Both the position numbers and the translations under genes were made by a program. Of a stretch of 61,430 nucleotides of DNA, positions 27,633 through 36,308 are shown one piece after another. Under the pieces are notes generated by a model. That model made no database searches. It worked only from the letters and a program-made list of their open reading frames with translations, and was not told where the DNA came from. Where the stretch lies: positions 1-61,430 of the forward strand of contig CALKXD010000165.1 of assembly GCA_938003855.1 (NCBI GenBank). Direction: 5' to 3'. The stretch's first letter is position 1. Every line of letters starts with the position of its first letter. Origin of the DNA: an uncultured Granulosicoccaceae bacterium. Lineage in GTDB: Bacteria; Pseudomonadota; Gammaproteobacteria; Granulosicoccales; Granulosicoccaceae.

Positions 27633-29576
27633 CTAGTTAATTGGATGAACTTTCCATTTCATTCGGCGCGTCTCTACCGTGGGCCGTGCTGCCAGATGTG
27701 CGATAGATTCTGCAAACAGGCTTTTCTCTTCGAGTGACGGCACACCCAGTTTTGGGAATTCATCTTTTTTGATAATCGCCGAGTACTGCGCGGACCCGGA
27801 CACAGAACCCGCCCCCTGCGTACCCTTGGCACCACCGGAGATACTCACCGACGATGACGACAGCGTTTCGATGTGCTCACCGAACAGTTCGGACGCATAC
27901 TCATTGGTTTCTTTATCGGTATTACGCAGGAACAATTTTACCGCACAGTTACCCAGCATATTTAACACAGGCTCTTTGCGATCAGTCTGTTTGAACAGTG
28001 CATTGAGATTCTGAAATGCAACGACATTGGCATGGTTCGATTGCCGGGTTCGCTCAAACGCATCAGCATCACCGCGTCCCTGCCCCACAGTAAAAAACGA
28101 TTGAAACTCATCACACAGAAAAAAGCTCGGCCGTTCTTTGTTGGGACGCTTCAGCACTTCACGATAAAATTCAAGTTTGACAAACGTACTGACCACCCTG
28201 GCCATCGTTTCCTTGTCTGCGATAGGCATATACACATACAGTATCTTGCCTTCTTCAATCATCTTCGAGACAGTGGTGGTAGATGAACCGGCAAACAAGG
28301 TATCGTAAGGCTGGGTCAAAAAACTGCCCAGCATGTTCGATACAAATGATCGCACCGTGCCTTTGGTGTCGTCCGGCATCGGTTTCCAGACGTCGAAAAA
28401 ATAATCAAACGTGCGTTGAATATTAACGTCGGAGTCGAAAGCATCGTCTTCTACCATCCGCCCCCAATCATCAAGCTTTGTGTCGCTCATCGCCGCCTCA
28501 TAAATTTCTGTCAGCGATGGCGGTTGACCGGGTCTGGCATATCGAATCAACGAGATCAGATTCTGCACCAGGCGTTTGGAGCTATCGATCCAGAAAGTGT
28601 CGTCACCACCGGCTGGACTTAAAATCTCCATAACGGCACCGAAACGACTGGCAATCTCAAGCGCATCATCATCACTGTCAAGTGGATTCCAGCGCATCGA
28701 CTCATCAAGCTTGTAGGGATCTATAATCAGCAGATCACCGCTTCTGCCATGCTGTCGACAGAGCGTGGTAATTTTATCGCGAAAATCCCCTTTGGGGTCA
28801 AGGATCAGACCTGACGCAGGCAGATTTGCAGCCGACGAAGAACCCAGCAATCCATCGAGCAAGGCATTCAGTACGCACACCGTCTTACCGGTACCGGACT
28901 GGCCGAATATAGCGGCATTTTTATAAAAATCCCCCCAATGCCACTCATAGCCTGCGGCGTTGAACTTCAGCGGACCGGACACAGATACCGCAGGGCCGGA
29001 TTCTATTTTTCGCTCCTCGACCTCTGTTTGCGACGTGCGCTCACGCGCTCCGGAGATATGTACTTCTTCTTCAAACTGACGCTTGAGCGCAAAAGCCTCA
29101 CGCAAATGATGGGACGCCACAACGGCGGCAACCGGTACCGCTATCACACCCAGAAAGCCAAGCTTAAAAAACCAATCCTTAAACGGCAGCAGCATATTAA
29201 AAAAATCCCACTGAGCCAGAACTCCCAGCCCGATTGCGGCGACCGCAGCGGTGGCAATAGATGCCAGCAGGCCAAAATAGCGGGTCTGGCGAATAAGGTA
29301 TCTTTCTATATTGTGTTGCACGGCTGGGCCGGCTTCCGCGTAGCGCCAGCGGTAAAGTGCGGTTTGATACTTTTTATAGGGTTCTGTAAAGCTCCAGAAA
29401 ACCGATGCCAGACACCCGAAAAACACCACCACCAGGCACATTCTAAGGAACACATCCCCGGCAAACAAAGGCGCGCTGAAATGAACAACTGCACATACCG
29501 CCATTGACCCCCACAACGTTGAGTAAAACTCAATGCGTGCCTGTGACACATCACTTGAAGTCACCTGATGCGCCAT
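27633..29576 (-). CDS. VirD4/TraD-like membrane coupling ATPase
   Basis: 647 residues. Four hydrophobic segments lie in the first 156 residues (about 24-40, 43-60, 101-121 and 138-156). The cytoplasmic motor carries Walker A GQSGTGKT at 225-232, the DPKGDF motif at 260-265 typical of T4SS coupling proteins, and Walker B with FFLCDEFQ at 485-492. A TraM-recognition-like block (NVVAFQNLNALFKQTDR ... LGNCAVKLFLRN) follows. Coupling proteins form hexameric inner-membrane motors that feed substrates to a translocation channel. Here no relaxase, pilin or VirB gene is near, so it serves another machine. The stop of the upstream gene is 2 bp away, which implies tight coupling. Confidence 0.85.
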   Translation of the reverse strand: MAHQVTSSDVSQARIEFYSTLWGSMAVCAVVHFSAPLFAGDVFLRMCLVVVFFGCLASVFWSFTEPYKKYQTALYRWRYAEAGPAVQHNIERYLIRQTRYFGLLASIATAAVAAIGLGVLAQWDFFNMLLPFKDWFFKLGFLGVIAVPVAAVVASHHLREAFALKRQFEEEVHISGARERTSQTEVEERKIESGPAVSVSGPLKFNAAGYEWHWGDFYKNAAIFGQSGTGKTVCVLNALLDGLLGSSSAANLPASGLILDPKGDFRDKITTLCRQHGRSGDLLIIDPYKLDESMRWNPLDSDDDALEIASRFGAVMEILSPAGGDDTFWIDSSKRLVQNLISLIRYARPGQPPSLTEIYEAAMSDTKLDDWGRMVEDDAFDSDVNIQRTFDYFFDVWKPMPDDTKGTVRSFVSNMLGSFLTQPYDTLFAGSSTTTVSKMIEEGKILYVYMPIADKETMARVVSTFVKLEFYREVLKRPNKERPSFFLCDEFQSFFTVGQGRGDADAFERTRQSNHANVVAFQNLNALFKQTDRKEPVLNMLGNCAVKLFLRNTDKETNEYASELFGEHIETLSSSSVSISGGAKGTQGAGSVSGSAQYSAIIKKDEFPKLGVPSLEEKSLFAESIAHLAARPTVETRRMKWKVHPIN

Positions 29577-29578
29577 CG

Positions 29579-31411
29579 CTACTGAGTGTCCTCTGTCATT
29601 TCGATAATCAACCCGCTCAACGTCTCTATGGCCTCGTCAATTGCCTGCTGTTGATACTGGCGACCTCGACCAACGCCGTCTGCGATCTGAATCGGCAGCG
29701 CCTCTCCGGCCAGCGTCCATTGCCCGGACAGCGTCATGCTGATATCGGCGGTGGTTACTTTCACGCCGGCGATTTTGGCTCTCTTGACATTAAGCTCCCC
29801 GACGGACATCTCAAATGCCACGGCCGATTCTTCTTCGGCACTGACAATATGGTAGCCCTCTGATCGTAAACTATCGCGCAGCGCCTCGACAGCCATAGCG
29901 CTCACCGGTGTTGCAGAATCTGCGCTGATATATAGCGGGACAGACCGGGTCAGCGCGCGTTTGCGTGTCGCCAGTACCACCTCTTTTGCCACTGACAGTT
30001 CTTTATAATCACCGACCGCCTGATCGTCCATTCGAGCTTGATCAAACGTTGTAATCGCGTCAAAAGCCTCGATCACCAGACTCCCCTGAGTAGCCGGCCC
30101 GGTGGTGCGAACCGTCGCTGCCACCGTATTCACGGTGGCGAGCCGCTGATCACTCTGCTCCAGAACAGCTGTCGCTTTACTGGCCGCATCGAGCCCGCTT
30201 TGCTGTTCGATGGTGGGCTCGGCAATGCCGCCATAGCGCAAAACCACTTCTCTAAGGTTGCGCAGGTTGTCGAACTGTGCCGGGGTAGCTGTTGCGTGAT
30301 CGAAGGTCTTCACCACACTGAGTAAGTCGTCCATGGCAAAACTGGATGCCTCGGCCTTGGCTGACGATATTGCTTCACGTTGCGCGACTGACGCGCGTGA
30401 ATCATCAAACGGGGTCAACGCACTAACCCCGGCAATTAATGCGTCCCGTGCGTTGTCCGCGCCCGAATGCAACAGACTCAACGCCGAACTGACATCACTC
30501 AAACGTGAATCACTTTCCTGCAAGGTGACAGATGCCTTTTGCGCTTGTGCAAGCATGTCTTTGCCGGTGGTGTCCAGCCGGGTTATATCGATAGGTTGCA
30601 GTGAATTGGCAGAGGCCAGACTTTGCAATTGTGCAATACCGGGATTGGCTTTGTATGCGCTGAAGGCTGCCTGTAGAGCAGCGACCCGCGCGTCACTGGC
30701 ATTGATGGTCGCGATGGCGTTATCACCGGAACTTAAATCAGCCGATATTTCAGACCATCGGTCACGGCTTTCATCAAACGGCATCATCGATTTCCTGGCT
30801 TGCGCCAGACCGTCTACCTGTGGTGCTGACGCATCGGCAGACACAGCAGCCACGGCGTCCAGCAACCGCGTAAAGCGGTTTTCAGAGGCTTGGTAGTCCT
30901 GCGAACATTGCTGCGCCTGCACCAGTTTTTTTTCACCATCGGCAAAACAGGCGGCAAACGCATAGTCCTGTGCCTGCAGGATCTGTGTTGCATCCTGCAT
31001 ACGGCTGCATTTTTCACCGAGCCTCGGCTCTCTGGCAGCAGCATCGACACGAGTTATAAATTGTCTGAAGCGCGACTGCGTATCAACCGACATGCCAGTG
31101 GTGGCCGGACCACCGACAGCACTGACATTAGCGGGTGCCTGGTTGCCACTGTTTACCACCAATGCAGGCTGCAGTGAATTGCCGGATGCACTGCAATACG
31201 CCGGCAGATTAGACCCGGCACTGGCCGGCGGCGTTTGCTGCGGTGCTTTAGCCGAGACAGCATTGCCTGAATTATTCGGCGGCGAGCCCGGCGGCGCTGA
31301 TCCCCTGCCGGACAGCATTACCATTACCGTGACAACCACCGCCCCGATACTGGCAATTCGAAATGGCGAGGAGCGCCGCCACAGATCAACCGCTGACTGT
31401 GATAGTGCCAT
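29579..31411 (-). CDS. Membrane-anchored periplasmic repeat protein
   Basis: 610 residues. One membrane helix (FRIASIGAVVVTVMVML, about 17-33) anchors it, followed by a Pro/Ser/Asn-rich linker (about 35-105) and a mostly helical body. A segment recurs about four times: a SxxR start, as in SENRF, SDARV, SDSRL and SDQRL, spaced irregularly, and mostly a later FDxSR-type step (PFDESR, PIDITR, PFDDSR, TFDQAR). The last 140 residues (PLYISADSATPVSAMAVEALRDSL ... EALPIQIADGVGRG) form a separate alpha/beta domain, resembling LPS/FlgT-type periplasmic domains only loosely. Cysteines before the repeats may form disulphides. It lies between the CbbX-like ATPase and the coupling ATPase genes, so it is likely part of the same complex. 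Confidence 0.72.
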   Translation of the reverse strand: MALSQSAVDLWRRSSPFRIASIGAVVVTVMVMLSGRGSAPPGSPPNNSGNAVSAKAPQQTPPASAGSNLPAYCSASGNSLQPALVVNSGNQAPANVSAVGGPATTGMSVDTQSRFRQFITRVDAAAREPRLGEKCSRMQDATQILQAQDYAFAACFADGEKKLVQAQQCSQDYQASENRFTRLLDAVAAVSADASAPQVDGLAQARKSMMPFDESRDRWSEISADLSSGDNAIATINASDARVAALQAAFSAYKANPGIAQLQSLASANSLQPIDITRLDTTGKDMLAQAQKASVTLQESDSRLSDVSSALSLLHSGADNARDALIAGVSALTPFDDSRASVAQREAISSAKAEASSFAMDDLLSVVKTFDHATATPAQFDNLRNLREVVLRYGGIAEPTIEQQSGLDAASKATAVLEQSDQRLATVNTVAATVRTTGPATQGSLVIEAFDAITTFDQARMDDQAVGDYKELSVAKEVVLATRKRALTRSVPLYISADSATPVSAMAVEALRDSLRSEGYHIVSAEEESAVAFEMSVGELNVKRAKIAGVKVTTADISMTLSGQWTLAGEALPIQIADGVGRGRQYQQQAIDEAIETLSGLIIEMTEDTQ

Positions 31412-31419
31412 CTGCGTGC

Positions 31420-32337
31420 CTAGTGGGATTCTGCGTAATAGATGATATCTTCGTCAGTGATGCACATCAGGTCAGCATCAGTGATCGTCGATAGGTCTTC
31501 GGTGTCGTCAAGGTGGTCAGCCAGGCGCTCAGCCTGAATCGGTTGCAGCGCCTCAAAAAACTGCCGTACCTCACGGGCATTACCAAAATTCTCGCCCGCT
31601 GAGCGCGCCATGTCATCGATCACTTTTCGCGCTTCGTGACTGGCATCGTCGGTCAGGTTAAAACCGTTTTTTTCCACCAGGCTTTCAAAGATCCGGAATA
31701 ACTCTTCCCCGTTATAGGACGGGAATTCCACAGTCCGGGATATTCTTGATTCAAGCCCGGGGTTGGCCGAGACAAAGCGGCGCATTTCGGTGGTGTAGCC
31801 GGCAAAAATGACCACCAGTTTTTCACGGTGATCCTCCATCAGCTTGAGCAGTGTATCGATCGCCTCCTGTCCGTAGGGATCGGTATTACCGGTGGCACCG
31901 CCACCACCGGCCAGAGTATAGGCTTCGTCGATAAACAGCACTCCGTCCAGTGCGTCTTTTACTTTATCCTGCACAATACGCGCGGTATCACCCAGGTGTG
32001 TACCCACCAATTGACTGCGATCTACTTCGATCAGTTTATCTTTGCGCAGCAGTTTTAACTCGTAGAGTAATTGCCCGATGTAACGGGCCACGGTTGTTTT
32101 ACCTGTACCCGGCGGCCCGGTAAACACCATGTGGAACGTCAGGTTCGCCACCGGTAGATCGCGTTCTTTTTTAAGTGACACCACCCGTGCAAAATCAACA
32201 ATGCGAAAGATTTCGTCTTTGACGGGTTCGAGCCCGATCAATGCATCAATCTCTTTTAAGATAGGCTCAAGACCGTCGCCACGCTTTGGCCCGCTAGAGC
32301 GCTTTGCACGACGTCTGCTTCTGAATCCTTCTTCCAT
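31420..32337 (-). CDS. CbbX/EccA-type AAA+ ATPase
   Basis: 305 residues. After a basic, disordered N-terminus (FRSRRRAKRSS) comes an AAA+ module: Walker A GPPGTGKT at 74-81, Walker B LFIDEAY at 134-140, a likely arginine finger in NPGLESRIS (about 192-200) and sensor-2 in NAREVRQFFE. The layout is that of the CbbX/SpoVK subfamily, which includes EccA of type VII secretion and the RuBisCO activase CbbX. Such ATPases remodel bound protein partners. It pairs with a membrane AAA+ gene 5 bp upstream, so the two may assemble into one hetero- or homomeric ring. Confidence 0.85.
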   Translation of the reverse strand: MEEGFRSRRRAKRSSGPKRGDGLEPILKEIDALIGLEPVKDEIFRIVDFARVVSLKKERDLPVANLTFHMVFTGPPGTGKTTVARYIGQLLYELKLLRKDKLIEVDRSQLVGTHLGDTARIVQDKVKDALDGVLFIDEAYTLAGGGGATGNTDPYGQEAIDTLLKLMEDHREKLVVIFAGYTTEMRRFVSANPGLESRISRTVEFPSYNGEELFRIFESLVEKNGFNLTDDASHEARKVIDDMARSAGENFGNAREVRQFFEALQPIQAERLADHLDDTEDLSTITDADLMCITDEDIIYYAESH

Positions 32338-32342
32338 CGGGC

Positions 32343-33485
32343 CTACTCCAGTTCTTCGTCGACTATAGTGACGATTTGTCGTTTAATAATTCGCTGTTGC
32401 AGCGCGGCGTCTGCAGGGTCGTACTCCTGCTGGGCCGTTTCCATCAGCGTTTCGGCCGTGCGCCGGCAGGCCTCTGCGTTGTCGAATGACTCACCGGCAC
32501 GGTCGGATTGTTCCAGCATTAAGCGTTTAACAGAGCTGGCGGTTGCTTTATCTTCGAGGGACCATCCGGCGGTGCTCAGATGACTCTGCAGAACCTCCAG
32601 CAAATTGCCTTCGTCGAGACCTGTAAACTCAACGCTGCGACGAGTAAGCTTGCCCAGCCAGCGACTGTGGTCTTCGTGCTTAGCGAATTTCGCGGCTGCT
32701 TCGGCGCTCATGGTCGCTATGATGACTATTTTTCTCTCGTGCTGGCGGGCGACATCAAGTATCGCCAGACCAAGATCCACCCCGGGTGCTTGCGTGCCAC
32801 CGTAGGGATCGTCCTGCAACAGCCAGTCAGCATCGTCTAGTAATAGTGTGCCACCGACCGCCTCCTGAGCCTTTTTTGTACCAAGGTCCGTGGCACCGGA
32901 ATACTGTCCACTGCGCAGATCACTGTTTCTGAGGGTAATTATTTTGGCCGTTTGCAAGGCCTTGCAGCCAGCCAGCATCTGCGCCGTTGCACGGGCTGCC
33001 GTCGTTTTACCGACACCACGCGGACCGGAAAACACCGCAAACACCGCGGGTGCCTGAGTGGCAAATGGGTTGTCCGGATTAGCCTGTGCCACCTGAATAA
33101 AACGCTCATGGATTTCCGCTTCAACGTCGGTGAACCCGGTCATTGTGCGCAATACACTACTGGCATTTTCATAGAGTGTGGCTCTATCTTCGTCACTGAG
33201 TTCACCACGCGGGCCAGCCGATTCATTCGCGGCAGCATCAGCGCCGGCGATCGCCGCCCGCCGGGTCATAAACCCGAGAAACCCGGATATCACCGGCACA
33301 CCGGCCAACGGGTTCAACCAGCCAAACTCGTACATCAGCGTGGTGATGACGACCACCCAGAGCAAAATCATCAACGGCAGCAGTATTGAACCCGATAGGG
33401 ATCCGAACGCTTTATAGGCGATCACCACCACTAGAAAAATAGCGACCATGCGCAGTGGCAGGGGTATGGCAGATAGAAACTTCAT
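32343..33485 (-). CDS. Membrane-anchored AAA+ ATPase with altered Walker B
   Basis: 380 residues. Two hydrophobic helices near the N-terminus (LRMVAIFLVVVIAYKAF and ILLPLMILLWVVVITTLMYEF) are followed by a cytoplasmic AAA+ domain: Walker A SGPRGVGKT at 153-161 and Walker B TLLLDDAD at 213-220. In the usual pattern the last residues of Walker B are DE, so DD suggests slow or absent hydrolysis. The rest resembles the CbbX-like ATPase encoded downstream, including TRRSVEFTGLDEGNLLEVL and the FDNAEACRRTAETL sensor-2 region. I infer that the protein anchors the pair at the inner membrane and perhaps acts as a regulatory subunit. Confidence 0.8.
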   Translation of the reverse strand: MKFLSAIPLPLRMVAIFLVVVIAYKAFGSLSGSILLPLMILLWVVVITTLMYEFGWLNPLAGVPVISGFLGFMTRRAAIAGADAAANESAGPRGELSDEDRATLYENASSVLRTMTGFTDVEAEIHERFIQVAQANPDNPFATQAPAVFAVFSGPRGVGKTTAARATAQMLAGCKALQTAKIITLRNSDLRSGQYSGATDLGTKKAQEAVGGTLLLDDADWLLQDDPYGGTQAPGVDLGLAILDVARQHERKIVIIATMSAEAAAKFAKHEDHSRWLGKLTRRSVEFTGLDEGNLLEVLQSHLSTAGWSLEDKATASSVKRLMLEQSDRAGESFDNAEACRRTAETLMETAQQEYDPADAALQQRIIKRQIVTIVDEELE

Positions 33486-33507
33486 GGGTAAACCAGCCCT
33501 CTTTTCA

Positions 33508-34242
33508 TCAATAGGCGGGCGTTACAGGTAAGTTCAACGTGTCACCCGGTTGCATTGTCGGCCAGGCAATCTGCGTGGCACCTGACTCCAGTGCCACGGT
33601 TATTCCGCCACCGCCGTCCTTCACGCCAGTGACCATCACCGAACCATCAACCGGGTAAGGGATAGCCAGCGTGGTCTTAGCATTCAACGCGACAACATCG
33701 ACCGGGATAGAAGAAGAACTTTCAAAACGCAGAATGTCGCCATCCTCTGCGTGGGTATCCCACACCGACAACCACGCCAGTTGCAGTCGTCCTTCATTCA
33801 CTTTCTGGACAATTTCGGTACGCTGCTCATCAGTGACACTATCCGGCAAACTGGCAACCGCCGCGTCTATCTCATCACTTGTTACCAGCTGCAGCGGCAT
33901 ACCAGCCCCTGCCGCCAACTGCTGGTAGCTATTCTGGCGCGATTGTGTCTCCTGATCAGAGATCTGGTCTCCGCCGCCTCCCATGCTGAAAAACGCTCCG
34001 AGCCCGATAGCCACCGCCAACCCCAGCGCGATAAGTGCCCTGGTGCCACCGGACTTAGCTGCAGGTTGCCCTGCCGCCAGTCCCTGAACACCGCTACCAC
34101 CGGGTGGCTGATCACGCTGTCCGCCGGCCGGATGGTTATCAGCGCTTTGTCCCGATGACTGCCCGGTTGTTGAATTGTGCGGCGACGATCCGGATTGTTG
34201 TCTGGACGGTTTTTGACGCTCTCGCAAATTACGCTCTGTCAC
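33508..34242 (-). CDS. Bitopic membrane protein with disordered cytoplasmic N-terminus
   Basis: 244 residues. The first 65 residues are Gln/Ser/Gly/Pro-rich and probably disordered; one membrane helix (ALIALGLAVAIGLGAFF, about 69-85) leads to a predicted periplasmic beta-rich domain (DAAVASLPDSVTDEQRTEIV, then LQLAWLSVWDTHAEDGDILRFES). The end has an all-beta LESGATQIAWPTMQPGDTLNLPV pattern. The start is a GTG at 34242 with GGAG about 6 bp upstream. No family recognised. It is the first gene of the leftward operon, so it may be the regulatory or base subunit of the machine. Confidence 0.65.
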   Translation of the reverse strand: MTERNLRERQKPSRQQSGSSPHNSTTGQSSGQSADNHPAGGQRDQPPGGSGVQGLAAGQPAAKSGGTRALIALGLAVAIGLGAFFSMGGGGDQISDQETQSRQNSYQQLAAGAGMPLQLVTSDEIDAAVASLPDSVTDEQRTEIVQKVNEGRLQLAWLSVWDTHAEDGDILRFESSSSIPVDVVALNAKTTLAIPYPVDGSVMVTGVKDGGGGITVALESGATQIAWPTMQPGDTLNLPVTPAY

Positions 34243-34657
34243 GCTTTAACTCCATTCACGGTCTAGATACATCACTCGTGGTCATTCGGTGTCTGTTATT
34301 TTTCAAAGCCCTATTATGGTAACGCAGCTTGAGTGACTATGTGCACGCAATTTATCGTTAAACGACGACTATTACACCTAACATTAATTCAATTCTGCAC
34401 GACAACTAACACCTGACACCAGCCCTTCCCCCCCAGGGGGAATATCACTTATTTGTTTTACTACCTGTTCACAAAAGCGGCACTAGAACCGCTACTGTGG
34501 ATCTGAAATAATCGATTCCCGCCAAACCACTGTGCGGCTTTATCGCGTATGATCACCTCATCCGGCAACGGTCGCAAAACGACCTTACGGCAATGGCTTT
34601 ATAAATATACGTTCAACGACACTGTGTACCACCACCCAACTAAAGGGAAGTAACTAT
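34243..34657. promoter_or_regulatory. Divergent promoter region of the unusual operon, with a GC inverted repeat
   Basis: The 415 bp separate the leftward operon from the two rightward secreted-protein genes and must serve both. A perfect inverted repeat, TTCCCCC (34426-34432) and GGGGGAA (34436-34442) with a CCA spacer, is the most notable site. A small GGTCG-CAAAA-CGACC hairpin lies near 34569. AAAGGGAAG just before 34658 is the ribosome-binding site of the first rightward gene. I cannot fix -35/-10 boxes. No gene is seen. Confidence 0.45.
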
Positions 34658-35272
34658 ATGCCGCAGCAAAAACTTTTCGCCTTACTCCCCCTGTTACTCT
34701 TTGCGCTGTCGCCACCGATTGCCGCACAACTTCAGACAAACAGCGGTGGCAGCCAGGGCTCCAGCGGCTCTAGCGGCATTCAGAATCAATCCGAAAATAC
34801 CGTCGATACTTTCCTCGACGTACAGGTTCAGGTGACGCGCCTGATTCGCATGCCATCACAGGATGGTGTGATCAGAGTAATCCTCAAAATAGTCGAGGGC
34901 GATACCGCAGGCCGACGGGTAGCACTGATCAAGCCGCAGCCCACATTGCTCGACGATGTCGGCAATGTATACGGTTTGGTTGATTCAACCGGTGTCCGTG
35001 AGTGCTCCAGAAAAAAAGGTCTGTGGGAGTACGGCACAAAGTACTGTATGGGGTATGCACCCGATGCACCGGTTAAAATGACGCCCACCCAACCCATTGT
35101 CGCGGTGCTGACATTCGCACCGTCAGAAACCGGTTACTCAGCTGAGTTGGCCTCGTATGCAAAGAATGCAACCCTGCAGGCGCGCTTCGGTCTGTTCTCG
35201 GACGACAATAAAACCCAGAACTTTGCCGACGTCATCATCAACGGCATCGAAATTCCGGACGCAGGCTCATGA
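34658..35272 (+). CDS. Exported protein of the secretion-like locus
   Basis: 204 residues. A signal peptide (FALLPLLLFALSPPIAAQ) is followed by a Gly/Ser-rich linker and a soluble domain with conserved-looking segments VQVQVTRLIRMPSQDGVIRVILKIVEGDTAGR and IVAVLTFAPSETGYSAELAS. Two cysteines (about 112 and 125) may pair. No family recognised. AGGGAAG precedes the ATG. Its stop overlaps the start of the FlgO-like gene (ATGA), so they are co-made, and it is probably a periplasmic or surface partner of that protein. Confidence 0.65.
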   Translation: MPQQKLFALLPLLLFALSPPIAAQLQTNSGGSQGSSGSSGIQNQSENTVDTFLDVQVQVTRLIRMPSQDGVIRVILKIVEGDTAGRRVALIKPQPTLLDDVGNVYGLVDSTGVRECSRKKGLWEYGTKYCMGYAPDAPVKMTPTQPIVAVLTFAPSETGYSAELASYAKNATLQARFGLFSDDNKTQNFADVIINGIEIPDAGS

Positions 35273-36171
35273 TGACTAAACTCACTTCTGTTTTTTTGTT
35301 GCTGACCATCGCTCTGGCCGGGTCAGCAGTCAAAGCGGCTGAAAGCGTCGATCAGGCCGTCACTCAGATCGCAGAGCAATTTGTCGCCGCCCGGGCAAAC
35401 GCCGAAAACCCGGTACGACTCGCCGTGACACCGTTTGTGCAGTCCGGTCGAAACACCCAGTTTTCAGATCTGCTGCTGATAGCACTGACCGGTAAAATGG
35501 TGCAACAAGGCGCTGGCAAATTTCAGGTCATTGAAAAAGCACAATTCGAACGTGCCCTGCGCGAGATAACCGTCAGCGAGGGCATTGATATATTCGACCC
35601 CGACACCGCTCAGAAACTCGGGAAGTTCCTCAGCGTTGAAACCCTCATTGTTGGTGAGATCACGCCACTCACGGATAGCGTAAGAGTTGATGCACGCCTG
35701 GTGATGGTAGAAACCATCGAACTGCTAGAGCAGGCCAGCGTCTGGATTCCCCTGACTCCCACTGTGCGCAGACAACTTGATGCCGTCACCAGACGACAGA
35801 CAGTCAGCCTGGGAGACGATGGTCCCGACTTGCGCAACGGCATCTGGACCGGTACCGGACAATGCGGAGACCTGTCGTTCGGGTTGGCGCTGTCACTTTT
35901 GGTTAACGACGACGATACCCTGATCGCAATGCAGAGCTACTACCCAACGGGTGCGGGCGATGTAAAACTGGAACCCGGCGTGTTCACCATGGAAGGTACC
36001 ATTGATCCCGACAACGGTGAATTCACATTATCGCCGGAAAGCTGGATGCATCGTCCGCGGGGTCACTCGGTATCGGGCTTTAGCGGCGTACTTAATGAGG
36101 AAGCCGGCACTATCAAAGCAACCTATAGCAATGAGGGTTGCAGTGATGTCCGGCTTAGAAAGGCAGGTTAA
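35269..36171 (+). CDS. FlgO/CsgG-like exported protein
   Basis: 300 residues. Signal peptide (LLLTIALAGSAVKAAE), then a domain (about residues 25-165) that resembles FlgO and the CsgG/LpoB fold: VRLAVTPFVQSGRNTQFSDLLLIALTGKMVQQGAGKFQVIEKAQFERALREI ... LGKFLSVETLIVGEITPLTDSVRVDARLVMVETIEL. The C-terminal 120 residues are an unrecognised beta-rich part with two cysteines. FlgO-like proteins sit at the outer membrane or periplasm in flagellar or secretion settings. No lipobox is visible, so it is likely not a lipoprotein. It overlaps the upstream gene by 4 bp. Confidence 0.72.
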   Translation: MMTKLTSVFLLLTIALAGSAVKAAESVDQAVTQIAEQFVAARANAENPVRLAVTPFVQSGRNTQFSDLLLIALTGKMVQQGAGKFQVIEKAQFERALREITVSEGIDIFDPDTAQKLGKFLSVETLIVGEITPLTDSVRVDARLVMVETIELLEQASVWIPLTPTVRRQLDAVTRRQTVSLGDDGPDLRNGIWTGTGQCGDLSFGLALSLLVNDDDTLIAMQSYYPTGAGDVKLEPGVFTMEGTIDPDNGEFTLSPESWMHRPRGHSVSGFSGVLNEEAGTIKATYSNEGCSDVRLRKAG

Positions 36172-36266
36172 TCACACGGTATAAGTAAGTCACCGCGCTC
36201 GAGCATCAGGACGCCCGTCAGAGACAGATAAACGCTGCCGGGGCATCAACGTGTTTGCAGGCTTTA

Positions 36267-36301
36267 CACGGCTGACAGCCATCAGATGGATGTCAGCCGT
36301 G
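36267..36301. terminator. Strong inverted repeat between convergent genes
   Basis: CACGGCTGACA and TGTCAGCCGTG give an 11-bp perfect stem. Inside it CCAT and ATGG add four pairs around a CAG loop after one mismatch. It sits between the FlgO-like gene (+) and the methyltransferase gene (-). A short TTTAAAT follows on the plus side, so a bidirectional terminator is likely. Confidence 0.6.
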
Positions 36302-36308
36302 CGTCAGT

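Noticed and set aside
27633-29576. An integrated conjugative element with its coupling protein
   Set aside because: No relaxase, integrase, VirB or pilin gene, and no attachment-site repeat in the flanks.
34243-34657. Short frames in the divergent promoter region
   Set aside because: No protein-like composition, and the region is AT-rich with regulatory features.
21697-36171. A type VI secretion or extracellular contractile injection system
   Set aside because: No sheath, tube, spike or baseplate gene was found; the AAA+ proteins are of CbbX type, not ClpV.
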